Source of the DNA: Gemmatimonadota bacterium
GTDB taxonomy: Bacteria > Gemmatimonadota > Gemmatimonadetes > Gemmatimonadales > GWC2-71-9
Direction: 5' to 3'
Assembly: GCA_020351775.1 (NCBI GenBank)
Contig: CP070666.1
Location: 4,189,209-4,253,208, forward strand
DNA length: 64,000 nt
Positions 28,501-36,547 of this stretch are shown here, in pieces. The notes beneath the pieces are model-generated. The model was given only the letters and a program-made list of their open reading frames with translations, had not been told where the DNA came from and ran no database searches. The stretch's first letter is position 1; the number at the start of each line of letters is the position of its first letter. The position numbers and the translations under genes were made by a program.

Positions 28501-28748
28501 AGCAGCGACTCAAGATTCGCGATCGTGGAAATGGCATCCTCTATCGGTTCGGAGATCTCCGTTTCGACCTCCTCGGGGCCGGCACCCGGGTAGACGGTGG
28601 TCACGGTGACGATAGGAAAGTCGACTGTCGGGAACAGATCTAGGGGAATCGCGAGATAGCTGAACGCACCGAGAAACACGAAAACCGCCACCAGCATGCT
28701 GGTGAGTACCGGACGCGCGACGGCTAGGTGAGCGAAGAAGCGGAACAT
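25587..28748 (-). CDS. RND efflux permease, HAE1/AcrB-like, with altered proton-relay residues
   Basis: 1053 aa, full length for the family, with the usual twelve-helix, two-large-loop layout (TM1 at about 12-33; first periplasmic loop about 35-335). It should export hydrophobic compounds through an adaptor and TolC. Oddity: at the TM4 position where AcrB has Asp407-Asp408 the sequence is GILVTNTIVVLE, with Thr401-Asn402 in place of both aspartates. The TM10 lysine site of AcrB reads VGIVVNNAILIL, so the Lys is also missing. Coupling may therefore differ from AcrB. It follows the adaptor gene by one base and is the last gene of a four-gene operon. Confidence 0.95.
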   Translation of the reverse strand: MFRFFAHLAVARPVLTSMLVAVFVFLGAFSYLAIPLDLFPTVDFPIVTVTTVYPGAGPEEVETEISEPIEDAISTIANLESLLSFSQENVSTVMVEFDYDVDADLAAIEVKDKVDAIRATLPADAEAPTILKLDINAMPIMDVTISGPQALAALTDFADDVVRDRLARVEGVASVNLVGGLEREIEVLVHPDRLRAYNLSITELALLVGGENVTIPAGRVTEPDAEFSVRVMGEYGSLSDIQNLPLVLPQGGRIRLSEVATVREGFGDVREIARYNGQPTLSLSIQKQSGANTVATAAGVFEAVEELRAQLPDGAIMEVARDASQFIRDAVQDIFRNILIGIALTTAVLFLFLHSWRGTVIAAVAMPATIVATFLAIDQAGFTINVMTLMALGITVGILVTNTIVVLESIYRHLDRGESPKQAAEIGTTEVAIAVAASALTNVVVFTPIAFMQGIIGQFFISFGLTVVFATLVSVLISFTLAPMLAAKLLRTYETKLEETEGLLAGFWRAFDRGYAGLQQDYRSALAWVLATPRHGWAVIGGTGLLVVLALVVQVVFGAGEFMPSQDEGLALITLELPPGTPPERSSDAAARAEALLREIPEITSTLTQIGGQSRSFGGGSVVDVNIAQIQVAVESERPTQEIIPRIREKMAEIPDADVTVTMTESVGPGGDAPLQVLVKGPERARLESLAREATTAVAAIPGLVDVRNSLENPRRELVFKPNREVLAEHGLTVYAVGGTLRASIEGVVPGVYRQAGDERDIRVRLTEDSRNRTSELGSMQIRSRSGMIPVSSLGNVAEQAGETRIQRDEKQRTVQIDAYIGGGSLTALANQIQLALDEMGFPPGYTYEITGEFEYFQESLTEMLKALVMAVVLTYIVLAMILESYIHPFTIMLTLPLGFVGAVFSLFLASASLNIFSMMAIIMLVGIVVNNAILILDYTHQLRETGMGVIDALMEAAPVRLRPIVMTNIAIAVALLPQALGSGAGSFYRIPMAVVTIGGVLVAAIFTLFLIPVIYTKLDRFAAASVRSRRRARKEKEQRVGVKPGDVTPQEG

Positions 28749-28749
28749 G

Positions 28750-29793
28750 CTAGCCTCCGACTATCCGGGTCTGTGCACCGTTCGATAGCAGTGATGCTCC
28801 AGCGACCACCACTCGTTCACCCTCTGTAAGGCCTTCGAGGATCTCGATTCCCTCATCTCCGGCAAGGCCGGTCGTGACCGATCGCCGGTGAGCTACGCCG
28901 TCATCGTCCACTATCCACAAGCTTCCCTCGCGTACCGCTGTGCGCGGCACCAACAAGGCTGAATCTCGACGACCGACCACGACCTGAGTCCGTACCAGTG
29001 AACCGGGGACAATCATTCGGTCGCCACTGGAGTGTGTTCCGGGGAATGTTGCTTCAACTTCTATCAGCCGCGTCTCGGGGTCCGCCTGCAATGCGATCCG
29101 GGATATCCGACCGGTCAGGTCATGGTCCGGCAAGTCTGCCTGTTGTCTCAGTGCCAACTCTCTGGCCTGACCGGCACTGACCTGCAGCAGGACCTGGATT
29201 TGCGAAAGATCCGACACGCGCACCAACGGGTCACCTGCGGATGGTACTGTTCCCCTAGTCTCCAGGATATCGGTCACGATGCCGTCGATCGGGCTTGTTA
29301 GAACGATAGATCGTCGCGCGGCCGCTAGGTTTGCCTCGGCCACAGCCAATGCCGTTTGGGCATCGTCCCAATCTTGCTCACTGATGGCGCCCTCCTCGCG
29401 CAAAGGTCGCAGCCGCTCGACCATGCGCTTGGCCTGCTCGTGAGCCGCCTCTGCCTGGTTTACGGAGGACATCGATCCTTGGGTGGACTGCCTGATCAGC
29501 TCGTCGCCGGCACTGACTCGCTGACCCACGCTCACCGGTATATCGATGATCTCGTCACCGGTGCGGGCTCTAATCGTGGCGCTGCGGATTCCACGCAGCG
29601 TGCCGGTGAACTCGCGGTGCACAACCAGTGAACCGACGTGAGCTGTAGCCACCTCCACCGGGATGCCAGTCTGTCGTCTGATCTCGGCCACGTCCGGCGC
29701 TGGTTCGACATCAGTCGATCCCTGGATTACGCGGATTACCACCACTGCTGTCAGAACCAAGCCAAATATTCCAAACACGATGCGTTTGATCAT
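28750..29793 (-). CDS. RND-efflux periplasmic adaptor (membrane fusion protein)
   Basis: 347 aa. An uncleaved or signal-type N-terminal helix (about 5-25), a barrel-sandwich half at about 60-85, an alpha-helical hairpin (about 105-150), the second lipoyl half with SPIDGIVTDI (about 172-181), a beta-barrel domain and a C-terminal membrane-proximal domain. This is the standard order for adaptors bridging an RND pump and TolC. The ATG overlaps the stop of the TolC gene by four bases, indicating translational coupling. Confidence 0.93.
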   Translation of the reverse strand: MIKRIVFGIFGLVLTAVVVIRVIQGSTDVEPAPDVAEIRRQTGIPVEVATAHVGSLVVHREFTGTLRGIRSATIRARTGDEIIDIPVSVGQRVSAGDELIRQSTQGSMSSVNQAEAAHEQAKRMVERLRPLREEGAISEQDWDDAQTALAVAEANLAAARRSIVLTSPIDGIVTDILETRGTVPSAGDPLVRVSDLSQIQVLLQVSAGQARELALRQQADLPDHDLTGRISRIALQADPETRLIEVEATFPGTHSSGDRMIVPGSLVRTQVVVGRRDSALLVPRTAVREGSLWIVDDDGVAHRRSVTTGLAGDEGIEILEGLTEGERVVVAGASLLSNGAQTRIVGG

Positions 29794-31247
29794 TGGAACC
29801 TCAGGAGCTGTAGCCTTCCACCGCTCAGCCGCTCCAACTGGGCGAGCGCTCTTATGTAGCCGTACATCGCCTGTACACGATTGACCCGAGCTTCGTCGAG
29901 TAGCAGCTGGGCGTCGGAAACCTCGAGTTGCGTGGACAGACCGTTGGCGAACCGGGCATCCGCTAGTTCCAAAGCCCGTTCTGCCATCACCTCGGTCTGT
30001 TGGCGAGCCTGTATTTGGGCGCGGGCCATACGGTATTCCGCCATTGCTGCCGCTAGAGCAACTTCGAGACCTTCTCTCAGCTGGGCCTCTTCAGCTTTTG
30101 CCTGCTGCAACTCCGCCTGAGCTTGGGCGATCTCACCGCTGATCCGAAACCCGCTGAACAATGTCCAGTTGACTCCGAGCGCGATCCACCAATCCTTCCG
30201 CCACTCGCTGTAACCGGGCGGCGTCACATTCAGTGGGAAGGCCTGAAATCCGAGGTTTCCCGACAACCTTATCGATGGAAACCGCTGGCCCCGATATGCG
30301 CCGATTGCGGCCTGACGCATGAGCACGTTTTCGCGTGCCGCATGGAGAGCAGGCCGCTCCTCCACGAGAGGAGCCAACACCTGCTCGTCGAGATCTATCA
30401 TGTCCGGCCCCTCTCTTGTCGTGAGTAGGATGGGCCGATCGGCCGGTATGTTCACCAATCGCTTCAGCTCGAGAACGGCGAGTTCAGCCGCGTTGGCTGT
30501 CTGCACCACGGCCGGATCCCGATTATCCAGGTCGACCTGAGCGCGCAAGAGATCGAACTCTGATGCGGTGCCTGCTTGGTGGAACGACTCGACCTGCCTG
30601 AGGTGAGCCGCAGAGACCTCTCTGCTCTGAACGGCAATCTCGTTCAAGCTTTGAGCTGCCACTGCATTCAAATAGGCAAGCCGCACTTGGAGTGTGAGTT
30701 CATACTCTGCCTCCAAATATTGATCCTCAGCCATGGCTCGAAAATGACGGGCTATGCTCCGCGCAGCACCTAACGTGCCCCCGGCAAAGAGCACCTGAGA
30801 TAGTTGCAGGTTTGCGATGTAGGTGTTGGGTCGTCCGAAAGGTAAATCGGCAAACATGTCTCCCATGTCACCGTTGGCCGTGTCGTCCGGCGGTCCGAAA
30901 TCGATGTCGTCGAAGATCGTCTTTATTGCTCTGTTGTACGTGACACTAGTGGTTAGCTGCGGCAGCGCCGCCGAGGTCGCTTGAGTGACTTGTGATGCCG
31001 CCTGATCCACCATGGCACGTGCGGCCGCGATCTCCTCACTTTCCCGGAGCGCTAGCGCTACCGCATCTGCTATCGAGATGCGGAGCGTGTCCTGGCGCTC
31101 CGGTTGCTGTGCCCCGAGGGACTGCGCGCTCAGGACAAAGGAAAGGACGATGGGGAGTGGCCAGCCTCTTGGCTGCGAGTGCCTGTGGTTCATCTTCGTC
31201 ACGCTTGATCCGGTTGGTCGCCTGATAGATGGAGTGAGCATCGTCAT
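29790..31247 (-). CDS. TolC-family outer-membrane efflux channel
   Basis: 485 aa from the start that overlaps the regulator stop by four bases. An alternative ATG at 31193 begins nearer the signal peptide (which ends at SLGA/QQ). The mature protein has the duplicated long-helix TolC layout (QQPERQDTLRISIADAVALAL.., later FPSIRLSGNLGFQ and NWTLFSGFRISGEI). It forms the exit duct for the adaptor and pump encoded downstream. Confidence 0.92.
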   Translation of the reverse strand: MTMLTPSIRRPTGSSVTKMNHRHSQPRGWPLPIVLSFVLSAQSLGAQQPERQDTLRISIADAVALALRESEEIAAARAMVDQAASQVTQATSAALPQLTTSVTYNRAIKTIFDDIDFGPPDDTANGDMGDMFADLPFGRPNTYIANLQLSQVLFAGGTLGAARSIARHFRAMAEDQYLEAEYELTLQVRLAYLNAVAAQSLNEIAVQSREVSAAHLRQVESFHQAGTASEFDLLRAQVDLDNRDPAVVQTANAAELAVLELKRLVNIPADRPILLTTREGPDMIDLDEQVLAPLVEERPALHAARENVLMRQAAIGAYRGQRFPSIRLSGNLGFQAFPLNVTPPGYSEWRKDWWIALGVNWTLFSGFRISGEIAQAQAELQQAKAEEAQLREGLEVALAAAMAEYRMARAQIQARQQTEVMAERALELADARFANGLSTQLEVSDAQLLLDEARVNRVQAMYGYIRALAQLERLSGGRLQLLRFQ

Positions 31248-31708
31248 GTCGCTCGTTTGAGGTGCTCAGTCAGAAACGTGTTCATCGTAGTGATCGCGAA
31301 CTTGTGAAACCGTTCTATCTCGGCGAGGCGTGTGTGTTTCTTCTTTGTCTCGATCGCGAGTTCCTTGCGGGCTTGTGCAACGACGTCCTTGGTACGTTCC
31401 ATGCGCTTCAAATGGGACTCTATCATCGCGCGATACGGATCGGACGTCAGTCGGTAGTAGATCCGTCGATCTCCCGATTTTGCGACACGCTCTATGACGC
31501 CTTGCGATTCGAGCAGCCGAGTGTTGGTACTCATGCTGCCGCGGCTCGCTTGGAGGGTGTGTGCCAGCTCTCCGAGGGTGAAATCGCGGTCTTCCAAGAG
31601 CATGAGGGCGAAGAGCCTGCCAGCGATTCTAGGACGACCTTCCGATTCCCACTGAAGTCCCATCTGTTCGATGAGGCGTTCCGCGGCGGGGTGCATTGAG
31701 TCTGTCAT
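31244..31708 (-). CDS. GbsR/MarR-type transcriptional regulator of the efflux operon
   Basis: 154 aa. Winged helix-turn-helix at about 30-100 (FTLGELAHTLQASRGSMSTNTRLLESQGVIERV, with wing GDRRIYYRL), then a long C-terminal helix rich in Lys/Glu. This matches the GbsR-like branch of MarR regulators. It is the first gene of the efflux operon and overlaps the TolC gene. A palindrome lies over the -35 region of its likely promoter, so autoregulation as a repressor released by a pump substrate is a reasonable inference. There is no Shine-Dalgarno; the promoter position predicts a leaderless mRNA. Confidence 0.9.
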   Translation of the reverse strand: MTDSMHPAAERLIEQMGLQWESEGRPRIAGRLFALMLLEDRDFTLGELAHTLQASRGSMSTNTRLLESQGVIERVAKSGDRRIYYRLTSDPYRAMIESHLKRMERTKDVVAQARKELAIETKKKHTRLAEIERFHKFAITTMNTFLTEHLKRAT

Positions 31709-31714
31709 ATAGTA

Positions 31715-31753
31715 ACACTAGTCTGATTAGAACGTTCAGTCAAGATTGAACGT
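31715..31753 (-). promoter_or_regulatory. Promoter and palindromic operator of the efflux operon
   Basis: On the minus strand TTGACT (31738-31743), a 17-bp spacer and TAGTGT (31715-31720), ending six bases before the regulator's ATG. An inverted repeat with arms ACGTTCA (31732-31738) and TGAACGT (31747-31753), spacer 8, covers the -35. Likely operator for the regulator encoded next to it. Confidence 0.55.
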
Positions 31754-31796
31754 AACGACCCCTAGCCATCTTTGTTAAAAACACCAATCGACTCCC

Positions 31797-31830
31797 TTGA
31801 CAACGTGGAGTGTGTAGTATACACTACACA
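31797..31830 (+). promoter_or_regulatory. Promoter and palindromic operator of the Xre regulator gene
   Basis: TTGACA (31797-31802), 17-bp spacer, TACACT (31820-31825), then seven bases to the ATG at 31833. A perfect inverted repeat, arms TGTGTAGT (31811-31818) and ACTACACA (31823-31830) with a 4-nt centre, covers the -10. This is a good repressor site and implies a leaderless transcript. Confidence 0.6.
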
Positions 31831-31832
31831 GC

Positions 31833-32189
31833 ATGCCAGCATCGTTTGGCCGCTATGTGCGCCGCCGCAGGGAAGCATTGCGGCAACAAGATTCTGCCTA
31901 CTCGGTGCGGCAGCTAGCACAGCGAATCGGGGTGGAGCCTTCATACTTGTCCAAGGTCGAGCGCGACGAGGAAGCCCCACCATCAGAGGAGAAGATCGTC
32001 CGGCTTGCCGGGGAGCTGGGTGAGGACCCGGATGTGCTGCTGGCCATGGCCGGTAAAGTGTCGTCCGATCTCAAGCGGATCATACTCGCCCGGCCTGAGC
32101 TGTTCTCGACACTGATCCGGCAGCTCAAGGACCTACCTGATCGGGCGGTTTCGCGGGTGGTGCGTGAGGTGAGGGATGGCAAGTGGTAG
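31833..32189 (+). CDS. Small Xre-family DNA-binding regulator
   Basis: 118 aa. HTH_3 domain at about 6-65 (SVRQLAQRIGVEPSYLSKVER.. at 24-44), followed by a conserved C-terminal tail (LLAMAGKVSSDLKRII.., then IRQLKDLPDRAVSRVVREV). The tail is characteristic of one Xre subgroup whose role I do not know. The ATG directly follows a palindromic operator and the predicted -10, with no Shine-Dalgarno, so it is probably leaderless and autoregulated. Divergent from the efflux regulator; a conserved unknown gene follows 59 bp downstream. Confidence 0.88.
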   Translation: MPASFGRYVRRRREALRQQDSAYSVRQLAQRIGVEPSYLSKVERDEEAPPSEEKIVRLAGELGEDPDVLLAMAGKVSSDLKRIILARPELFSTLIRQLKDLPDRAVSRVVREVRDGKW

Positions 32190-32248
32190 CCTAGCCTGCA
32201 GGTCGGCCGGGAAGCCGGAAGACCGGGAAACCGGGAAAGGGGCTGACA

Positions 32249-33250
32249 ATGATTGAACTGAAACGTGACGTGCTGGTGTTTCGATTCCCTAAAGTGCACG
32301 AGGATGCCAAAATGCGCGTCGATTTTCAGCGCACTTTGCGTATCCCCGACGACGATAAGGACTATCCGTTGCCTGCCGGGCTGGGCAGGTTCCCGCTCAG
32401 GCATGTCGACGACTTTGCCCAGCGAGTGCCGCAGAAGTGGATCGACCATGGTGGCATAATGCTTCCGATGTATCAGTCCGAAGCACTCTGGATCAACTTC
32501 TCGGCGGGCCAGTATCCGTTTGCGGTGAAGGTTGCGGCAGGGAAGATCAACGCTGTCACGGGCGATTCGTGGACCGACGAGCTGCACAGGGAACCGCAGG
32601 ATTACATGGTGGTTCCCCACCAGCCTTGGCTCGACGGATACTGCATTGAGAAAGGCTTGATTCGGCAGTTTGTGGCGATGCCGCTGGGAAGCGGTTATAG
32701 CGCTGAAGAGCAGATAACTGGTGAAGCAGAACATGGCGGCCTGCAGATCGTCGTGTATCCGCTCAAGCCGGAGCTGTACCGGCCGGTCGCGAGGATGACA
32801 CGTGGCGGACCGATGTTCGAGGCAGAGTTCCTCTGCGCTGCTGCGCCAGCCGCATTCGACATGGGTCTCGCGCCAGGCGGCAAAATGCGGCAGGAGATCT
32901 ACGACGATACGTACGAGCTCAGTGACTGGAACCAGGAGCGCTCAAGTCGCTGTTTTGTACACATCTGCAATTCGTTGGCATGGCGCGCAGTAACGCAGGA
33001 AGCGCCGCCGACGACTCCCCTGACTGCGAGGGAGTACAAGAACTACGGCATACCTTGGTTCGAGTATTATGCAGACGATGCAAAGGCAGTGCAGGGATCG
33101 AAGCTGCTGGGCAAGCTGAAGAGCGTGGCTCAGCTCGGCAAGGAGAAAGGCGACGTCCCACTCCCGGATAACGAGTCGATCCAACCGGAGAAAATTGTGC
33201 AGCTTCGAAAGGGGCTGAGTAAGGGGCAAGTAAGGGAGGGGACGTTTTGA
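32249..33250 (+). CDS. Conserved protein of unknown function
   Basis: 333 aa, soluble, no signal peptide or membrane helix. I recall homologues in diverse bacteria only as uncharacterised proteins. Well-conserved-looking blocks include WINFSAGQYPFAVKVAAGKI (about 81-100), a PQDYMVVPHQPWLDGYC block (about 116-132) and IRQFVAMPLGSGYSAEEQITG (about 138-158), the last followed by GGLQIVVYPLK. AAGGGG precedes the ATG. It probably shares the Xre transcript. The stretch before it (about 32208-32238) is a degenerate CCGGGAA repeat. Confidence 0.8.
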   Translation: MIELKRDVLVFRFPKVHEDAKMRVDFQRTLRIPDDDKDYPLPAGLGRFPLRHVDDFAQRVPQKWIDHGGIMLPMYQSEALWINFSAGQYPFAVKVAAGKINAVTGDSWTDELHREPQDYMVVPHQPWLDGYCIEKGLIRQFVAMPLGSGYSAEEQITGEAEHGGLQIVVYPLKPELYRPVARMTRGGPMFEAEFLCAAAPAAFDMGLAPGGKMRQEIYDDTYELSDWNQERSSRCFVHICNSLAWRAVTQEAPPTTPLTAREYKNYGIPWFEYYADDAKAVQGSKLLGKLKSVAQLGKEKGDVPLPDNESIQPEKIVQLRKGLSKGQVREGTF

Positions 33251-33266
33251 CGGATGATCGAGCACC

Positions 33267-33291
33267 GCCATCGTCTCCGTCTCACGATGGC
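33267..33291. terminator. Hairpin between convergent genes
   Basis: Arms GCCATCGT (33267-33274) and ACGATGGC (33284-33291), 9-nt loop. It begins 17 bp after the stop of the conserved unknown gene and overlaps the end of the opposing cysteine-cluster gene. Confidence 0.5.
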
Positions 33292-33719
33292 CCGGTTCCT
33301 CCGAAGGTCCCATCGTCTCGGCTGATCTGGTCGATCTCCTCCGCCGAGTGCAGTGGCCCCCGGTTCATCCCAGGGCAGTGTTGAGCTTCCTCCGACCACC
33401 GCTCGGGTGATTCAACCACATGATGCCAGAACGGCCACGTGCGACACTGTCGCGGTCGGAGTTTGTACACGGAGCAGCCGTTCTCTCGTTCGAAGAAGAC
33501 GCAGTCGTGATTCGACTTCTCCTTGAGACTTAGCTCGTTCTCACCTACTTCACGTGTGTAGATCTCCCTGAACTCGGCATCGCTGAGATTGAGATGGCGA
33601 GCAAGTTTCGCGACGTCCTCGTCGGTCACGCGCACGACCCCGGGTGCCCCGCCGCAGCAGTTGCCGCTGCGGGTGCACTCGAAACGGAGGCCGTTCCCGT
33701 ACCACGGCTTGGAGTTCAT
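33282..33719 (-). CDS. YkgJ-type cysteine-cluster protein
   Basis: 145 aa. Cysteines at 15, 21, 22, 73, 82, 92 and 115 follow the CxBOX/YkgJ pattern (FECTRSGNCCGG, then DCVFFERENGCSVYKLRPRQCRTWPFW), thought to bind zinc or an iron-sulphur cluster. Function is unknown. Cytoplasmic. Convergent with the preceding gene and divergent from the symporter genes. Confidence 0.88.
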   Translation of the reverse strand: MNSKPWYGNGLRFECTRSGNCCGGAPGVVRVTDEDVAKLARHLNLSDAEFREIYTREVGENELSLKEKSNHDCVFFERENGCSVYKLRPRQCRTWPFWHHVVESPERWSEEAQHCPGMNRGPLHSAEEIDQISRDDGTFGGTGPS

Positions 33720-33929
33720 GACTGTGAATGATAGAGGGAAAGTGGGCGTTTGCGGCAGGGGGAAGGGAGGATGCTAACGAGCGGATCCCGGAGGCAGTTG
33801 AGTGTCACGATGAGCCGCCCCCTAGCCACTGGGCTTCCCAAGTGATAAATGGACGGGGTTCCCATGCCAGTCCTCACGTCTCAAGTGGAGCAGCCGCTCC
33901 AAACCGTCAACGAAAGCGAGTGATGAGAC

Positions 33930-34046
33930 ATGATTGCAGGTCTTCCTTGGACCGCCTGGGTCTTGCTGCTCGGTGCAGTCGGGCCGGGATTATTGCTCAC
34001 AATGTTGTTCTACTTCAGGCGCCGTAACCTACGCGATGAGGGCTAA
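33930..34046 (+). CDS. Small one-helix partner of the downstream symporter
   Basis: 38 aa: a short head (MIAGLPWTAW), one membrane helix (about 9-29) and a basic tail (FRRRNLRDEG). The last 11 bases overlap the ATG of the symporter gene. Several SSS symporters have tiny membrane proteins encoded directly upstream and overlapping them, and this fits that arrangement in size, topology and position. The Shine-Dalgarno is weak (GAG eight bases upstream). I infer an accessory subunit affecting folding or activity of the symporter. It is easily missed because of its length. Confidence 0.65.
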   Translation: MIAGLPWTAWVLLLGAVGPGLLLTMLFYFRRRNLRDEG

Positions 34047-35523
34047 TGTGCCCTCGCTGGCGATCATCGCCGTACTGGTGGTATACGGCATCGTGCTCCT
34101 TGCCATCGGCTTCTGGGGTAGTCGAGGCTCGGGCACTGTTGCCGGGTACTATGTAGCAGGAAAGAAGCTACCATCGTGGGTCATCGCGTTGAGTTCGAAC
34201 ACGACCGGCGAAAGCGCCTGGCTGCTACTGGGCCTCACTGGCATGGGGTATCTGGTGGGAATACATGCGCTGTGGATTGTGTTGGGCGAAGTGACCGGTG
34301 TGGCCCTTGCCTGGACCTTGGTTGGGCTGCGGTTCAAGGAATATACCGACCGCTACGACTCGATCACGGTACCGGACTACCTCGAATCACGGTTTCACGA
34401 CACGCGGCATGTCATCCGACTTGTTAGCGTCGTGATCATCATCAGTATGGTCACGGCCTATACCGCAGCACAGTTGACGGCCTCGGGCAAGGCGTTCGGC
34501 TCGTTCTTGGGCACCAGTTACGAGATCGGTGTGCTGATCGGTGTCGGGTTCATCCTGTTCTACACCATCGTCGGTGGGTTCAAGGCTGTTGCGTACAACG
34601 ACTTGTTGCACGGCATCCTGATGTTCAGCGGGCTGCTGATACTGCCGATCGTCGGGATCGCGGCGGTGGGGGGGTGGGGCGAACTCACGACCCAGCTCCG
34701 TATCATAGATCCCTATTTGCTCCAGCCCTTGGGACGACCGGGTTGGTCAGTGGCCGGGATCGTGAGTGCGGTGGGGTTCATGGGAATAGGGCTAGCATTT
34801 CTCGGCGCGCCGCAGCTTCTGACGCGGTTCATTTCGGCCAGGAACCGTGGCGAGATCGTGGATGGTAGTGTGATCGCGGTAGTCTGCATCATCGTCTTCG
34901 ATGTCGGTGCGGTGTTCACGGGAATGGCTGGACGTGTCTTGTTCGACGGCTTGGCAGATCCAGAGACGGTACTCCCAACCATGAGTGCCGAGCTGTTCCC
35001 TGCGGTGTGCACTGGCATCTTCCTGGTGATAGTGCTTGCTGCTATCCTATCGACGGTCGACTCCCTGCTCATACTTGCCTCGTCGGCCTTGGTGCGAGAT
35101 GTAGTGCAAAAGGTATTCAATCCGGATCTCACAGAGCGCCAGCTCTCAATGTTGGGGAGGGTGACGACGGCGGTGATAGGTATTGGGGCGCTGGCATTGG
35201 CGCTGCCGGAGGTCAGGGTAGTCTTTTGGTTCGTGCTCTTTGCCTGGTCGGGCATAGCCTCTGCGTTCGCGCCGGTTGTGCTGTGCTCGCTGTTCTGGAA
35301 AGGGACGACCCGTGCGGGCGCTACGGCCGGTATGGTGGCGGGATTCACGAGCACAGTCCTCTGGGTACTGTTTCTCAAGGAAGGCCTCTACGATCTGTAC
35401 GAAATGATACCAGGGTTCGCCACCGGCTTCGCAGTGACCATCGGAGTCAGCCTGTTCACACGACCGCCTGATGGTGCTGGGGAGGAGATGGATGAGGTGC
35501 AGCGGTCGATCGGCTGCGAATGA
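34036..35523 (+). CDS. Sodium/solute symporter (SSS family, PutP-like)
   Basis: 495 aa, about thirteen membrane segments. It has the SSS pattern: first-helix segment with YYVAGKKLPSWVIALSSNTTGESAWLLLG, then TVPDYLESRF, and a GGFKAVAYNDLLHGILM block, as in sodium/proline and related symporters. The frame is open upstream to 33934, but that region overlaps the small membrane protein and does not resemble the family, so ATG 34036 was chosen. The substrate is probably an amino acid or organic acid, which would suit the peptide-using lifestyle. Confidence 0.93.
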   Translation: MRANVPSLAIIAVLVVYGIVLLAIGFWGSRGSGTVAGYYVAGKKLPSWVIALSSNTTGESAWLLLGLTGMGYLVGIHALWIVLGEVTGVALAWTLVGLRFKEYTDRYDSITVPDYLESRFHDTRHVIRLVSVVIIISMVTAYTAAQLTASGKAFGSFLGTSYEIGVLIGVGFILFYTIVGGFKAVAYNDLLHGILMFSGLLILPIVGIAAVGGWGELTTQLRIIDPYLLQPLGRPGWSVAGIVSAVGFMGIGLAFLGAPQLLTRFISARNRGEIVDGSVIAVVCIIVFDVGAVFTGMAGRVLFDGLADPETVLPTMSAELFPAVCTGIFLVIVLAAILSTVDSLLILASSALVRDVVQKVFNPDLTERQLSMLGRVTTAVIGIGALALALPEVRVVFWFVLFAWSGIASAFAPVVLCSLFWKGTTRAGATAGMVAGFTSTVLWVLFLKEGLYDLYEMIPGFATGFAVTIGVSLFTRPPDGAGEEMDEVQRSIGCE

Positions 35524-35576
35524 CCGACGGCCCGCTCGGGCAGCCAGCCCCATCGTGAGGATGTGATGCCGAGAAC

Positions 35577-36476
35577 ATGCTCCGCCTTCTGATACCGCTT
35601 CTTGTTCCATCGCTGGGCGTGATGATCAGCGATCTGCGAGCTCAGTTGCCTGATGTTGAGCTCATGGGCGAACTGCCCCCAGTGCTCGGAGAGAGTTCCG
35701 GCGTGGCGGTGAGCCGCGTGAACGACGGTGTCCTGTGGACACACAATGACTCCGACAACGATGCAGTTCTCTATGCGATCGATATCACAGGCGAGCTTCT
35801 CGGAACTGTCGCCCTCGAGGTAGCCACGGTTCGTGATTGGGAGGACGTGAGTCTGGGACCCTGTGTTGAAGACCGCTCAGCACACTGTCTCTACGTTGCC
35901 GACACGGGTGACAACATGAGGCAGAGGTCTGTCTACAGCATCTACATCATCGTGGAACCCCTCGTCTCCTCGAAAATCGATGTCGACTCATCCACGCAGG
36001 CATCGGTGCAGCGTGTGGACTTTCGCTACCCCGACGCCCCACACGATGCCGAAGGGCTGGCGGTGGCGCCGGAAGGAGATATCTACATCGTGACCAAGGG
36101 ATGGGATGGGACGGCCCGGTTGTTCGTCATCACGAGGGAGGCGGTCGAACGAGCGATCCAGAGCAGTGTGACTGTTACTGCGGCCGTGGAAGAAGACCGG
36201 TCGATCGAGACGGGAGGAGCACTCCCGATGCTGATTACCGGTGCTGCCTTCTCACCGTCCGGCAAGACGATGGTGGCACGAAGTTATGTCGGATTTTACT
36301 TCTTTGATCGCGATGATGCGGGGAAGCTCCAGCCTCGGGAACAGACATGTCAGTTAGGGTACCGCGAGCCGCAAGGCGAGGGGATAGATTTCTTGGACGA
36401 AGCGACGCTGGTTCTCACCAGTGAGTCGCTGCATGGCAGGCCTGGAACGATTCACCGAGTTCGCTGTGATATGTGA
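35577..36476 (+). CDS. Secreted beta-propeller-like protein of unknown function
   Basis: 299 aa. Signal peptide ending near LRA/QLP. The mature part repeats short beta blades: SSGVAVSRVNDGVLWTHND, a DWEDVSLGPC block, CLYVADTGDN, and AEGLAVAPEGDIYIVTK, ITGAAFSPSGKTMVARSY. These segments are shared by a family of secreted proteins of unknown function. Two cysteines in each of two positions may form disulphides. It lies 53 bp after the symporter gene and may be co-transcribed with it. Confidence 0.75.
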   Translation: MLRLLIPLLVPSLGVMISDLRAQLPDVELMGELPPVLGESSGVAVSRVNDGVLWTHNDSDNDAVLYAIDITGELLGTVALEVATVRDWEDVSLGPCVEDRSAHCLYVADTGDNMRQRSVYSIYIIVEPLVSSKIDVDSSTQASVQRVDFRYPDAPHDAEGLAVAPEGDIYIVTKGWDGTARLFVITREAVERAIQSSVTVTAAVEEDRSIETGGALPMLITGAAFSPSGKTMVARSYVGFYFFDRDDAGKLQPREQTCQLGYREPQGEGIDFLDEATLVLTSESLHGRPGTIHRVRCDM

Positions 36477-36547
36477 AGGGTGGAAGTGAGCAAGTGGGCT
36501 GAGTCGGTTCTTTCGTCAATTTCGATTCATTCTTGGAGAGGGTTCGC

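Noticed and set aside
32208-32238. CCGGGAA short repeats as a CRISPR or mobile-element end
   Set aside because: Only a few degenerate copies of 7-9 bases without spacers or terminal inverted repeats.
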